The translations under genes and the position numbers were made by a program. A DNA stretch of 64,000 nt from BACL27 sp964203235 (lineage in GTDB: Bacteria > Actinomycetota > Acidimicrobiia > Acidimicrobiales > Ilumatobacteraceae), in assembly GCA_964203235.1 (NCBI GenBank), contig CAXNLE010000001.1:62001-126000 (forward strand), read 5' to 3'. Below the pieces are notes generated by a model. It did not search any database and was not told the origin of the DNA. It was given only the letters and a program-made list of their open reading frames with translations. This document shows, in pieces, positions 31,965 to 40,841 of the stretch (positions are counted from its first letter, which is position 1; the number at the start of each line of letters is the position of its first letter).

Positions 31965-32693
31965 ATGATGTCGTCGCAAGATTGTCCGCAACCCGTGCGA
32001 CGCGCGGTAATGAAACAAGGCTGGTATGACCTTGCCTACATTCACTATCGCTACAAAGTTGAAGAAGTTGCACGCATTTTGCCACCGGGTCTTGAAGTTG
32101 ATGTATGTGATGGCTCGGCGTGGGTCGGGCTAATTCCGTTTTCGATGCGCGGCATTGGCGTGCCGGTTTTGCCGGCGGTGCCGTATCTCGGTTCTTTTCC
32201 CGAGGTCAATGTGCGCACTTATGTTCGTCGCAACGAGATACCTGGCGTTTGGTTTTGTTCGTTGGATATCAATCGGTTGCTGCCGACTATCGTCGCGCGT
32301 ACGACTTATACATTGCCTTACTGCTTTGGCAAGGCGAGCAACAAACGTGTTGGCGACGAATTGCATACATCAGTTGTGCGCAGGTGGCCTCGCGGTAATG
32401 CAGAAACAAAGATTCACTTAAAAATTTTAGAGCCGATTGCTGAGCCTTCTCCGCTAGAAGTATTTTTGAGCGCAAGATGGGGTTTATACACGACGACTCG
32501 TGGCGGCAGTTTGCGTTACGCGCCGATCTCGCACGATCCTTGGCAATTGCAACGCGCCAAGATTCTTTCACTTGATGACTCGTTAGTTGTGGCTGCTGGT
32601 TTTGAACCGCCAAAAACTGAGATCAACGGTGAACCGCATGTGATGTTTTCTAGCGGAGTAAAAGTTCGCGTTGGCTTGCCTAAACGCGTTTAG
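31965..32693 (+). CDS. DUF2071 (YqjF-like) protein
   Basis: A 242-residue protein of the DUF2071/YqjF family, related to the acetoacetate decarboxylase-like fold. The typical opening is YKVEEVARILPPGLEVDVCD, followed by AWVGLIPFSMRGIG, EVNVRTYVRR and GVWFCSLD, with LYTTTRGGSLRYAPI in the second half. The function of the family is unknown. It follows the membrane protein by 9 bp, and its stop overlaps by 4 bp the stop of a convergent small gene. Confidence 0.88.
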   Translation: MMSSQDCPQPVRRAVMKQGWYDLAYIHYRYKVEEVARILPPGLEVDVCDGSAWVGLIPFSMRGIGVPVLPAVPYLGSFPEVNVRTYVRRNEIPGVWFCSLDINRLLPTIVARTTYTLPYCFGKASNKRVGDELHTSVVRRWPRGNAETKIHLKILEPIAEPSPLEVFLSARWGLYTTTRGGSLRYAPISHDPWQLQRAKILSLDDSLVVAAGFEPPKTEINGEPHVMFSSGVKVRVGLPKRV

Positions 32694-32827
32694 TTTTTTG
32701 ATGATCCTGGTCGATAGTTTCCACGGTCGGCAGCAGCCCTGAGCACTGTCATACCGTAGACAAATGCACCAGTCATAACAATTAAAAAGATCACACTTCC
32801 AAAACCGAATAGTGCTCCAAGTGACAT
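32690..32827 (-). CDS. 45-residue single-span membrane protein
   Basis: A short gene below usual size cut-offs. It reads MSLGALFGFGSVIFLIVMTG followed by AFVYGMTVLRAAADRGNYRP and GSSKN: one membrane helix (about 5-28) and a basic cytoplasmic tail. AAAGGA lies 7-8 nt before the ATG. It begins 3 bp after the stop of the 63-residue membrane gene and shares four bases of stop codon with the convergent DUF2071 gene. The good ribosome site and tight operon spacing argue that it is real. Function is unknown. Confidence 0.72.
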   Translation of the reverse strand: MSLGALFGFGSVIFLIVMTGAFVYGMTVLRAAADRGNYRPGSSKN

Positions 32828-32829
32828 GG

Positions 32830-33021
32830 TCAGTCCTTTGCGCTCTTACCAGATAACAAAAATGCTCCAAGAGCGAGAATTGAAGGCACCCAAACGCCAA
32901 CGTAGATTCCGTTCAGTCGGTCTTCTACCGAAGAACTCTGAAAATAAAGCCACACGCTCAGCACGAGGCTGGCGCCTGCCGATAAGAGGGTCGTGACTCG
33001 TAAAACTGTTTCTGGTTTCAT
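32830..33021 (-). CDS. 63-residue two-span membrane protein
   Basis: A small membrane protein with helices at about 8-27 and 40-57 joined by a loop (QSSSVEDRLNGIYVG), with a charged C-terminus (GKSAKD). A strong GGAGG ribosome site sits upstream of the ATG. It is the first gene of a two-gene unit with the 45-residue protein. No family was recognised; the pair could form a small membrane complex (inference). Confidence 0.78.
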   Translation of the reverse strand: MKPETVLRVTTLLSAGASLVLSVWLYFQSSSVEDRLNGIYVGVWVPSILALGAFLLSGKSAKD

Positions 33022-33089
33022 TTAAATAATTCCTCCAATGCGTAACTATAGACGATTTAGTACGAAAATTTCCGACACAGCGTTGATTT

Positions 33090-33815
33090 TTAGTCAGTGA
33101 TTACGAGCTCAAGTTTCTCAAATTTATGCTTAATCACAATTGCGCTAATGCAAATTGGACCGAATAGGAGCATGCTGTTTTCAAGTGTTGATAGTTCTCG
33201 TGTCCGAATCGAAAATACGATGATCACTAGCATCCAAAAAGAAGTGGCGAAGACATTCAGTTTGCGAAATTCTAAAACCTGCAACGTATGAGGAAACTCG
33301 ACGTTACTTAAAGTCAGCATCGCCAATAAAAAAGAGATTGCTATGTTCAGGTTCGTATCTAGACCCAATAGCCAAATAGTCGGGATAACCAGGTTCCATG
33401 CGGCAGGGAAGCCTCTAAACCAATGCTGTGCATTGGCAATGGTTGTTTGGCTAAACCATAATGCTGACGATCCAAGAATTGCGGCTACAGCCAATTGGCC
33501 AGTTAAATCGTGCGGGACAATTTCGAACTGCCACATAAATGCAGCGGGTACAACCACGCAAGTTACATAATCAATTACAAGATCCAAAATGTATCCATCA
33601 AATCTTGGTGACTCCGAATTACTCATCCAACGTCGAGCGATTGGGCCATCAATGCCGTCAATCAGAACAGCGATCATCATCCAAACAACTGCGGCTGTAG
33701 GCGATTTATCAAGTACTGCGACGAGCGCTGCCATGCCAGCCAAAATTCCGGTGACTGTTAAACCATGAATTGAGAGATCTACTTGATTTGATTTAAATTT
33801 GATTTTGCTTCGCAC
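33090..33815 (-). CDS. pcs: phosphatidylcholine synthase-like CDP-alcohol phosphatidyltransferase
   Basis: A 241-residue membrane enzyme with about seven or eight helices. The CDP-alcohol phosphatidyltransferase motif is complete: DGPIARR, eight or nine residues later G, then D and D (FDGYILDLVIDYVT). The IDGIDGPIARRW and LDLVIDYVTCVVVPAAF context resembles Pcs, which makes phosphatidylcholine directly from CDP-diacylglycerol and choline. Other alcohol acceptors (inositol, glycerol phosphate) cannot be ruled out by eye. It is a single gene divergent from the membrane protein at 33846. Confidence 0.75.
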   Translation of the reverse strand: MRSKIKFKSNQVDLSIHGLTVTGILAGMAALVAVLDKSPTAAVVWMMIAVLIDGIDGPIARRWMSNSESPRFDGYILDLVIDYVTCVVVPAAFMWQFEIVPHDLTGQLAVAAILGSSALWFSQTTIANAQHWFRGFPAAWNLVIPTIWLLGLDTNLNIAISFLLAMLTLSNVEFPHTLQVLEFRKLNVFATSFWMLVIIVFSIRTRELSTLENSMLLFGPICISAIVIKHKFEKLELVITD

Positions 33816-33845
33816 GACTCATGTGATTGTACTCTGCTTAGTACC

Positions 33846-34232
33846 ATGAAATTATTAAGTCGTCAATTGACGTTGTCTGTGACGTGGATGGTCGTAGTGC
33901 TGCTTTGGTCGGTTGCAAGGATCTGCGCTGTGTCTGTGTGGCTTTCTGAATACGGAATCAGTACTAAAATTTTTGCCTCGGTTGAAATTTCGTCTTCATT
34001 AATTTATGCAGCTAGTTCGGCAAAAGCAGTTTCAAATCACTTCAGCAAGCAAAAACTCTCGGTGCTCTTTTGGGGCTTTATTGCTTTTGTGAGTTACATC
34101 ACGCCTGATGCTTATGTGTTGGTAAATGGTCGAACATTGCCGACTATCTATTACGTAGTTATTGTTTTTCTTGCCGTGTCGTTTGGTGCTTATGCGGTGT
34201 TTACAATTACCAGAGCAATGAGATCAACATGA
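33846..34232 (+). CDS. four-helix membrane protein
   Basis: A 128-residue protein with four predicted helices (about 7-30, 43-58, 72-90, 100-122) and short loops. I do not recognise a family. It overlaps by ATGA with the flavin monooxygenase gene that follows, so the two are probably made together, but a joint function is unknown. Confidence 0.7.
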   Translation: MKLLSRQLTLSVTWMVVVLLWSVARICAVSVWLSEYGISTKIFASVEISSSLIYAASSAKAVSNHFSKQKLSVLFWGFIAFVSYITPDAYVLVNGRTLPTIYYVVIVFLAVSFGAYAVFTITRAMRST

Positions 34233-36145
34233 GTGTAACTTTTGAGCAGGCATTTCAAGAAGCCTCAATACCGACGCTATTGATGTGTTTAGTTCATCTG
34301 ACTGGTGACGAAACCTGGTTGCGCGAGCCATATTTGCCGAAGCGAGATACGAATTTATTTGCCGATGAGTCTGGTGGCATTGCCGAATCGGCACAACAAC
34401 AAATTCGTGAGGCGCTGGCAATCGTGCTCGGCGAGATTTCTGCAGGTGAGCGAAAAATTGCGTCACCACCCAACACTGAACTATTTACAAGAATGATGAG
34501 TCTGTGTGTTGCCGAAGAGGTCGCACCCGAATATGCGCCGATGATGATGGAGGCGATGGGTTTGACGCAACGCGATATCAGTTGGACGAAGCTATCGGCT
34601 GACTCAAGCGAGACACTTAATAACTTCACGGTTTTAATAATTGGTGCAGGTTTCTCTGGAATTTGCGCGGCGATCAAACTTGATCGTCTTGGAATTCCGT
34701 GGATCTTGGCTGACGCAAATGCCGAGATCGGTGGTACTTGGCTCGTGAATGATTATCCCGAAGCAGGTGTTGATACTCCAAATCATTTTTATTCGTTTAC
34801 GTTTGCGCCAAATCATCGGTGGCCGAAGTATTTTTCAAAGCGAATTGATGTTTTAAACTACTGTAAATCAGTTGCCGAAAAGTTCAAAATTGCTGACCGA
34901 ATTAGTTTGAACACCGAAGTCGTGTCTACGACTTGGGATGAAGCGACTCAAATGTGGAAAGTAGTATTGCGCAATCAAGACGGTCAGTTGCGCGAGTCTC
35001 ACGCCAACGTCGTAATCTCTGGCGTTGGGCAACTCAATCGTCCTAAAAAGTCTTTCATTAAGGGGATCGAATCATTTTCTGGTCCGTGCTTTCATTCGGC
35101 GCAGTGGCGCCACGATATTGATCTTTCTGGCAAACGAGTTGCGATCATTGGTACTGGGGCAAGTGCGATGCAGATTCTGCGTACTGTCGCGTCGCAAGCC
35201 AGTGATGTGACAATTTTTCAACGGTCACCGCAATGGGTGCGACCAAGCAATGACTATCACCGAGATGTCAAACCACAAACCATGTGGTTGTTTGAGAATG
35301 TGCCGTTTTATTTTGACTGGTATCGGTTTGGTCTTTTCTGGAGATTTGGAGATGGATTGTTGCCGACCTTGCGGCGAGATGAAAATTGGCCACACCAGCA
35401 ACGATCAATGAATTCGCGCAACGATAAACATCGATTACAACTCACCGAGTATTTGCTTGCACAACTTGAGGGTCACGATGAATTAGTAGCGAAAACTTTG
35501 CCCGATTATCCGCCATACGGCAAACGAATTCTCGTCGATAACGATTGGTACAAGACTCTCAGGCGAGACAATGTTGAACTAGTTGCATCTGGGGTAGATC
35601 ATATTGACGGCAATCAAATAGTTGCCCATGACGGTTCATCACGCCAAGTCGATGTAATTATTTTGGCGACTGGTTTTGAAGCCGGCAAGATGCTTGCTTC
35701 GGTGGCTGTAACTGGTCGTAATGGCACGACGCTACGAGATGCGTGGGGTGACGATAATCCGCGCGCATATAAAGGTATGACGATGCCGAACTTTCCGAAT
35801 TTATTTTGTTTGTATGGACCAAACACGAATGTGGCTCACGGTGGCAGTGTGATTTTTCAGGCCGAATGCCAAATGCGTTACATCACAAGTTGCATCACAC
35901 AGATGATTGAATTGCAAATCTCATCAGTTGATGTTCGCCCCGAAGTACATGATGGGTATAACAAAGCAGTGGATGATGAACACGATCAACTTGTTTGGTC
36001 GCACCCAGGCATGGATAGTTGGTACAAAAATTCGCAAGGTCGAATATTTTCGCCAATGCCATGGCGGTTTGTTGACTATTGGTCAATGACTCACGATGCA
36101 GATCTGAGCGACTATCTCGTCGCCGCAAAAAATAAAACTAACTAG
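34229..36145 (+). CDS. Baeyer-Villiger-type flavin monooxygenase
   Basis: A 638-residue FAD/NADPH enzyme. There is an N-terminal extension of about 130 residues, then the FAD site VLIIGAGFSGICAAIKL near 141, GGTWLVNDYPEAGVDTPNHF, the class B signature FSGPCFHSAQW near 285 (FxGxxxHxxxW), and the NADPH site VAIIGTGASAMQ near 308. The C-terminal LYGPNTNVAHGGS and YKGMTMPNFPNLF complete the family pattern. Such enzymes convert ketones to esters or lactones; the substrate is unknown. It converges with the DUF4395 gene, sharing a CTAG stop overlap. Confidence 0.92.
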   Translation: MSVTFEQAFQEASIPTLLMCLVHLTGDETWLREPYLPKRDTNLFADESGGIAESAQQQIREALAIVLGEISAGERKIASPPNTELFTRMMSLCVAEEVAPEYAPMMMEAMGLTQRDISWTKLSADSSETLNNFTVLIIGAGFSGICAAIKLDRLGIPWILADANAEIGGTWLVNDYPEAGVDTPNHFYSFTFAPNHRWPKYFSKRIDVLNYCKSVAEKFKIADRISLNTEVVSTTWDEATQMWKVVLRNQDGQLRESHANVVISGVGQLNRPKKSFIKGIESFSGPCFHSAQWRHDIDLSGKRVAIIGTGASAMQILRTVASQASDVTIFQRSPQWVRPSNDYHRDVKPQTMWLFENVPFYFDWYRFGLFWRFGDGLLPTLRRDENWPHQQRSMNSRNDKHRLQLTEYLLAQLEGHDELVAKTLPDYPPYGKRILVDNDWYKTLRRDNVELVASGVDHIDGNQIVAHDGSSRQVDVIILATGFEAGKMLASVAVTGRNGTTLRDAWGDDNPRAYKGMTMPNFPNLFCLYGPNTNVAHGGSVIFQAECQMRYITSCITQMIELQISSVDVRPEVHDGYNKAVDDEHDQLVWSHPGMDSWYKNSQGRIFSPMPWRFVDYWSMTHDADLSDYLVAAKNKTN

Positions 36146-36627
36146 GCGAGTGCGCGCAACGAAATATCATTGCAAGATTCGCACACACTTTGCGGAATCA
36201 CGCCGAGTTTCATCAAGAAGCTAAACATGATGCAGCCGAGGCAAATTGCAAAAACAGATTCGAGAGTGGCGGCAATGATTAGCGCAGCGATTACAAGTTG
36301 TGCGACAGTTGAAAAGCCGAGCAATGTGAGGGCGAGTGATGTTGCGGCAAAGGTTAATCCAATTGTTTGAGCGAATCGTTTTGGTGGGCCAGGCACAAAT
36401 TTGTGATTGAAATTTAATTTTGGTGTGACGATGCGTGTCACGAATAGCGCGAGTGGGCTGAATGCTGGGCCGGCGGCGACACGTGCGGCGAAACCGTATG
36501 TCAACGCGATGAGGACGAGGGTTGAATTTGTGAGCAGAAAAAATGCACTGATTAAAACGACACCGGCGGCGACGAGCCGCGCTGAGGTTTCGTTCGCAGG
36601 GTTCGGAAAAGGAAAGCGCTTTGTCAT
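36142..36627 (-). CDS. DUF4395 membrane protein
   Basis: A protein of about 161 residues with the DUF4395 layout: NPANETSARLVAAGV at the start, four hydrophobic segments, PPKRFAQTIG in the middle, and a cysteine-rich end (AICLGCIMF, SVCESCNDIS) with two CxxC pairs. Function is unknown; relatives often neighbour thioredoxin or sulfurtransferase genes. An in-frame ATG at 36636 is an alternative start. A palindrome matching the IscR type 1 consensus sits just upstream, which would fit redox or Fe-S control. Confidence 0.83.
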   Translation of the reverse strand: MTKRFPFPNPANETSARLVAAGVVLISAFFLLTNSTLVLIALTYGFAARVAAGPAFSPLALFVTRIVTPKLNFNHKFVPGPPKRFAQTIGLTFAATSLALTLLGFSTVAQLVIAALIIAATLESVFAICLGCIMFSFLMKLGVIPQSVCESCNDISLRALA

Positions 36628-36645
36628 GCGCCACATCGTATCGTT

Positions 36646-36670
36646 AAACCTGACTAATTTAGTCAGGTAT
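36646..36670. promoter_or_regulatory. IscR/Rrf2-like operator palindrome
   Basis: A perfect 10-bp inverted repeat, ACCTGACTAA and TTAGTCAGGT around one central T, within a 25-bp site matching the published IscR type 1 consensus at all but one position by my alignment. It lies between DUF4395 and the nonulosonic acid operon. On the plus strand a TATTAT -10-like box (36668-36673) overlaps its right edge. The DUF4395 start is about 10-20 bp from its left edge, so it could control either gene. Confidence 0.6.
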
Positions 36671-36735
36671 TATCGAGCTTTCCGAGACCTAGATGCTTGA
36701 GGCTTGTATCGTTTAATAGAGCGTTAAGGACACTG

Positions 36736-37911
36736 ATGACAATTCCATATGGACGGCAAGAGATAACCGCAGCAGACATCAAGGCGGTCGTCGAGGTATT
36801 GCAGTCTGACTATTTAACTCAAGGTCCGATGGTGCCAGTTTTTGAGCGTGCGGTCGCCGAATATTGCGGCGTCGCGACCGCAACTGCCGTGAATAGCGCG
36901 ACTTCGGCATTACACATAGCGTGCATGGCCCTTGGCGTTGGCGTTGGTGACCTCGTTTGGACTAGCCCGATCACATTTGTCGCAAGTGCAAATTGCGCGC
37001 GCTATTGCGGGGCTGATGTTGACTTCGTTGACATCGACCCAAAAACATACAACATGAGTATTGAGCGCCTTGCAGAAAAACTTGAGGTTGCGCAGAAGAG
37101 TGGACGCTTGCCAAAGGTAGTCATCCCCGTGCACTTAGCAGGCCAATCGTGTGACATGAAAGCGATTGGTGCCCTGGCGAAACAATACGGATTCAAAGTG
37201 ATCGAAGATGCATCGCACGCGATTGGAGCCAAGTATCTTGGCGAACCGGTTGGGAATTGCCGTTATAGCGATATTGCAGTTTTTAGTTTTCATCCGGTCA
37301 AAATTATTACGACTGGCGAAGGTGGAGTCGCGGTTACTAACGATGCGCTTTTGCATATGCAGATGGAGCGTCTGCGCAGTCATGGAATTACTCGTGATGC
37401 TGAGCAATTGACGAAGCCATCTGACGGTATTTGGTACTACGAGCAACTTGAACTGGGTTTCAATTACCGCATGACAGATATTTATGCGGCGCTCGGCGCT
37501 AGCCAAATGGATCGTCTTAATGAATATGTTGAGCGCCGTCAGCAGCTTGCGCATCAATACGACTTATTGTTCGCTAACAAGCCGATCAAGACTCCGTGGC
37601 AACATCCGGATGGTTATTCTTCGTTTCACCTTTACATTGTTCGCCCAGATTTCAAAGCGTTGAAGACAAAGCAGCGTGAAGTTTTTGAGCGACTACGTGC
37701 CAATGGAGTGATTGCAAACTTGCACTACATTCCGGTGTATCGCCAGCCGTATTATGCAGCGATGGGTTACGATAAAAATAATTTTCCTGAGGCTGAAAAA
37801 TATTATTCCGAAGCAATTAGTTTGCCGATGTACCCTCTACTTACTGACGCGCAGCAAATTGAGGTTGTACAAAAATTGATGACCCCACTCGGCCACCAAA
37901 CGATCTTCTAG
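36736..37911 (+). CDS. pseC: PseC-like UDP-4-amino-sugar aminotransferase
   Basis: A 391-residue DegT/DnrJ/EryC1 aminotransferase. It transfers an amino group to the C4 keto group of a UDP-6-deoxy-HexNAc in pseudaminic acid synthesis. Visible features are PYGRQEITAADIKAVVEVLQ, LTQGPMVPVFE, TSPITFVASANCARYCGA, DASHAIGAKY, the PLP-lysine site SFHPVKIITTGEGG (Lys near 189), NYRMTDIYAALGASQ and LHYIPVYRQPYY. Start ATG with AAGGA upstream. It is the first gene of the operon; the preceding dehydratase (PseB) is not in this window. Confidence 0.9.
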   Translation: MTIPYGRQEITAADIKAVVEVLQSDYLTQGPMVPVFERAVAEYCGVATATAVNSATSALHIACMALGVGVGDLVWTSPITFVASANCARYCGADVDFVDIDPKTYNMSIERLAEKLEVAQKSGRLPKVVIPVHLAGQSCDMKAIGALAKQYGFKVIEDASHAIGAKYLGEPVGNCRYSDIAVFSFHPVKIITTGEGGVAVTNDALLHMQMERLRSHGITRDAEQLTKPSDGIWYYEQLELGFNYRMTDIYAALGASQMDRLNEYVERRQQLAHQYDLLFANKPIKTPWQHPDGYSSFHLYIVRPDFKALKTKQREVFERLRANGVIANLHYIPVYRQPYYAAMGYDKNNFPEAEKYYSEAISLPMYPLLTDAQQIEVVQKLMTPLGHQTIF

Positions 37912-37919
37912 CATCACAG

Positions 37920-38786
37920 ATGCCAATGCTTGCACTCGGCACCGCCAATTTTGGACTGCCTTATGGCGTCTCGAATGAGTCGGGTCAAATTTCGGCAGAT
38001 TCTGTAGCTGATATTTTGCAAATTGCAATGCAAGTTGGAATCAGCTGCTTAGACACCGCAATTGCTTATGGTGCTAGTCAAAAAGTACTTGGATCTATCG
38101 GATTAAGAGATTGGAGAGTAATTTCAAAAATTTCAAGTTTAGAACCTGATTGCAAAGACATATCCGGCTATGTAGGTCGTCAAATTGAAAAAATGTTTTT
38201 AGATCTTCAAGTCAAGTCAATTGATACGGTCTTGGTACACAACGCACAAGATTTGATTGGTCAAAACGGTGATCAGATTTTTTCGGAGTTGCAGAAAATC
38301 AAGGACGAAAACCTCGTCAACAAAATTGGCGTTTCAATTTACAACCCTGGTGACATAGCGACAATTTCATCTCGTTACTCGGTTGATGTTGTTCAAGCTC
38401 CGTTAAATATTTTGGATAACCGCATTGAAAGTTCAGGGTGGTTAAAGCAACTTAGTGAACATAAAGTAGAAGTTCATGCAAGATCTATTTTTCTTCAGGG
38501 ATTATTAGTTTCAAGACAACTTCAAAAGACTGCACTCTTTCAACAATGGTGCGAAACTTTTAAACGATGGAATGACTTTTCTGATGTATCAGGCAGGTCA
38601 GACCTTGCGAATTGTGTTGGGCATGTTAAAAGTTTTGATCAAGTATCGCAAATTGTCGTGGGCGTTGATAGTGCAACGCAGTTGCGGGAAATAGTTGATG
38701 CATTCAGCAGTCCGGCTCAAAAAGTTGATGGACTTGAATTGGAAGTTGATCAAAAATTGATTGATCCTTCGATGTGGGGGCAGTAA
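37920..38786 (+). CDS. aldo/keto reductase
   Basis: A 288-residue TIM-barrel NAD(P)H reductase: LGTANFGLPYGVSNESGQ at the N-terminus, CLDTAIAYGASQKVLG with the catalytic Asp/Tyr, and IDTVLVHNAQDL with the His position. It is located in the sugar operon, 8 bp after pseC and overlapping the next gene (TAATG). Similar reductases occur in nonulosonic and sialic acid-like clusters. It may reduce a keto-sugar precursor, but the substrate is not evident. Confidence 0.85.
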   Translation: MPMLALGTANFGLPYGVSNESGQISADSVADILQIAMQVGISCLDTAIAYGASQKVLGSIGLRDWRVISKISSLEPDCKDISGYVGRQIEKMFLDLQVKSIDTVLVHNAQDLIGQNGDQIFSELQKIKDENLVNKIGVSIYNPGDIATISSRYSVDVVQAPLNILDNRIESSGWLKQLSEHKVEVHARSIFLQGLLVSRQLQKTALFQQWCETFKRWNDFSDVSGRSDLANCVGHVKSFDQVSQIVVGVDSATQLREIVDAFSSPAQKVDGLELEVDQKLIDPSMWGQ

Positions 38787-40813
38787 TGAAAGTTGTGGCC
38801 ATTGTTCAGGCACGTATGGGGTCGACTCGATTACCGAACAAAGTTATGAAGAAAATTAACGGTCAGACAATGATTGAATTACTACTGCAAAGACTTTCTC
38901 TTACAAAGTCAATTGCTGAGATAGTTCTGGCAACTTCCGATGACTACCGCAATAGTGCCCTCATTAGCCATGTTGAGTCGCTTGGTTTTAAGGTTTTTCA
39001 AGGCAGTGAGGCTGATGTGCTGGCAAGATATCTGGGAGCAGCAGAACTTGTTGATGCTGAAGTAATAGTTCGCGTAACGGGAGATTGTCCGTTAATTGAT
39101 CCTGAAATAGTTGACCAGTGTGTTGAAAAATTCATTAAAAGCAAAGTTGACTACTTAAGCAATATTCAACCACCTTCATATCCTGATGGTTTAGATACCG
39201 AGGTATTTTCGATTGCAGCGCTGCGGTGTTCTGCAAATGAGGCCACGAAATCTTACGATCGCGAGCACGTTACGCCTTATCTGCGTGAAAACGCGCAGTT
39301 TTCACGAGCGACTATTAGATCAGAAAACGATTATTCTTCACATAGGTGGACGGTAGACGAGCAGGCTGACTTTGAAGTAATTAAAAATATATTTAATTTC
39401 TTTGCCCCAAGAATGAATTTTTCTTGGTTGGAAGTACTTGAGCTTGAAGCGCAACAACCAAATTTATTTGCGGCGAACTATGGTTTGATACGTAACGAGG
39501 GAGTTTCAATGAGTTCTGGCCAAAAGTTGTGGAAGCGTGCCAAGAGAGTAATTCCTGGTGGAAATATGCTTCTTTCTAAACGATCTGAGATGTTTTTGCC
39601 CGACCACTGGCCTGCTTACTTTGAAAAAGCAAAAGGATGTCGAGTGTGGGATCTAGACGGAAATGAATTTATTGATATGTCAATTATGGGCATTGGCACA
39701 AATATCCTTGGCTACGGCAACGACGAAGTTGACGATGCTGTTCGAAGCGTTATTGATAAAGGCAATATGTCAACGCTTAATTGTCCCGAAGAGGTCTACC
39801 TAGCCGAGAAATTAATTGAATTGCACCCGTGGGCCGACATGGTGCGGTTCGCTCGATCTGGAGGAGAAGCGAACTCAATCGCCGTGAGAATTGCCAGAGC
39901 TGCTACTGGAAAATCAAAAGTTGCGATTTGCGGTTATCACGGCTGGCATGACTGGTATCTCGCCGCAAACCTCGGCGACGAAAAAAACCTAGCTGGTCAT
40001 TTGCTTCCTGGCCTTGCACCGAATGGCGTTCCTGAAGAACTTAGGGGTACCATCCTTCCGTTCAATTACAACGATTTTCAAGGTCTAGAAGTTCTTGTTC
40101 AAACGAATGATATTGGTGTGATCAAGATGGAAGTGTCTCGCAATTTTGGACCCGAGAATGACTTTCTGGGCAAAGTTCGTGAATTGGCAACTCGAAAGGG
40201 AATTGTTCTTATATTTGATGAGTGCACTTCAGGATTTCGTCAGACATTTGGTGGTCTGCACAAAATTTACGGTGTTGAACCAGATATGGCGATGTTTGGA
40301 AAAGCAATGGGGAATGGTTACGCAATTACTGCAGTAATCGGACGGCGTGCGATTATGGAATCAGCTCAGAGCACATTTATCAGCAGTACTTTTTGGACCG
40401 AGCGAATCGGTCCAGTCGCAGGTCTCAAGACTCTCGAAGTGATGGAGCGAACTAAGTCGTGGGATATCGTGACCAAAATCGGAAGAGATGTTTCTGAGAG
40501 GTGGCGATCGCTTGCATCTGATCATCAACTTACGATTACTACCGCGGGGCTATCAGCACTTCCGTCTTTTGCATTTTCGGGACTAAACGCTGCTGCTTAT
40601 AAAACGCTCTTGACCCAAGAAATGCTGTCCAAGGGGTTTTTGGCGACTACAAGTCTTTATGCGAGTGTGGCTCATACTCCTGAACTGATTGATGCTTATT
40701 TTGTAAACCTTGAATCATCTTTTGAGTTGATTAATAAGTGTGAAAATGGTTTGGATGTTCGAACATTACTCAATGGGCCTGTTGCGCATTCTGGATTTAC
40801 AAGGCTTAACTAA
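38786..40813 (+). CDS. cytidylyltransferase-aminotransferase fusion (SpsF-type plus HemL-type)
   Basis: A 675-residue two-domain enzyme. Residues 1 to about 235 are an SpsF-type nucleotidyltransferase: VAIVQARMGSTRLPNKVM, VRVTGDCPLIDPE, and YPDGLDTEVFS. Residues about 245-675 are a class III PLP aminotransferase like glutamate-1-semialdehyde aminomutase: KRVIPGGNMLLSKR, RFARSGGEANSIAVRIAR, CGYHGWHDWY, IFDECTSGFR and the Schiff-base Lys (K506 in MFGKAMGNG). The first half could activate the acid sugar with CMP; the second could transaminate a sugar or linked group. Position between an aldo/keto reductase and PseG supports a role in the same pathway. Confidence 0.87.
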   Translation: MKVVAIVQARMGSTRLPNKVMKKINGQTMIELLLQRLSLTKSIAEIVLATSDDYRNSALISHVESLGFKVFQGSEADVLARYLGAAELVDAEVIVRVTGDCPLIDPEIVDQCVEKFIKSKVDYLSNIQPPSYPDGLDTEVFSIAALRCSANEATKSYDREHVTPYLRENAQFSRATIRSENDYSSHRWTVDEQADFEVIKNIFNFFAPRMNFSWLEVLELEAQQPNLFAANYGLIRNEGVSMSSGQKLWKRAKRVIPGGNMLLSKRSEMFLPDHWPAYFEKAKGCRVWDLDGNEFIDMSIMGIGTNILGYGNDEVDDAVRSVIDKGNMSTLNCPEEVYLAEKLIELHPWADMVRFARSGGEANSIAVRIARAATGKSKVAICGYHGWHDWYLAANLGDEKNLAGHLLPGLAPNGVPEELRGTILPFNYNDFQGLEVLVQTNDIGVIKMEVSRNFGPENDFLGKVRELATRKGIVLIFDECTSGFRQTFGGLHKIYGVEPDMAMFGKAMGNGYAITAVIGRRAIMESAQSTFISSTFWTERIGPVAGLKTLEVMERTKSWDIVTKIGRDVSERWRSLASDHQLTITTAGLSALPSFAFSGLNAAAYKTLLTQEMLSKGFLATTSLYASVAHTPELIDAYFVNLESSFELINKCENGLDVRTLLNGPVAHSGFTRLN

Positions 40814-40841
40814 TCTTGAGAGCAGACCTTAGAAGTCAAGC

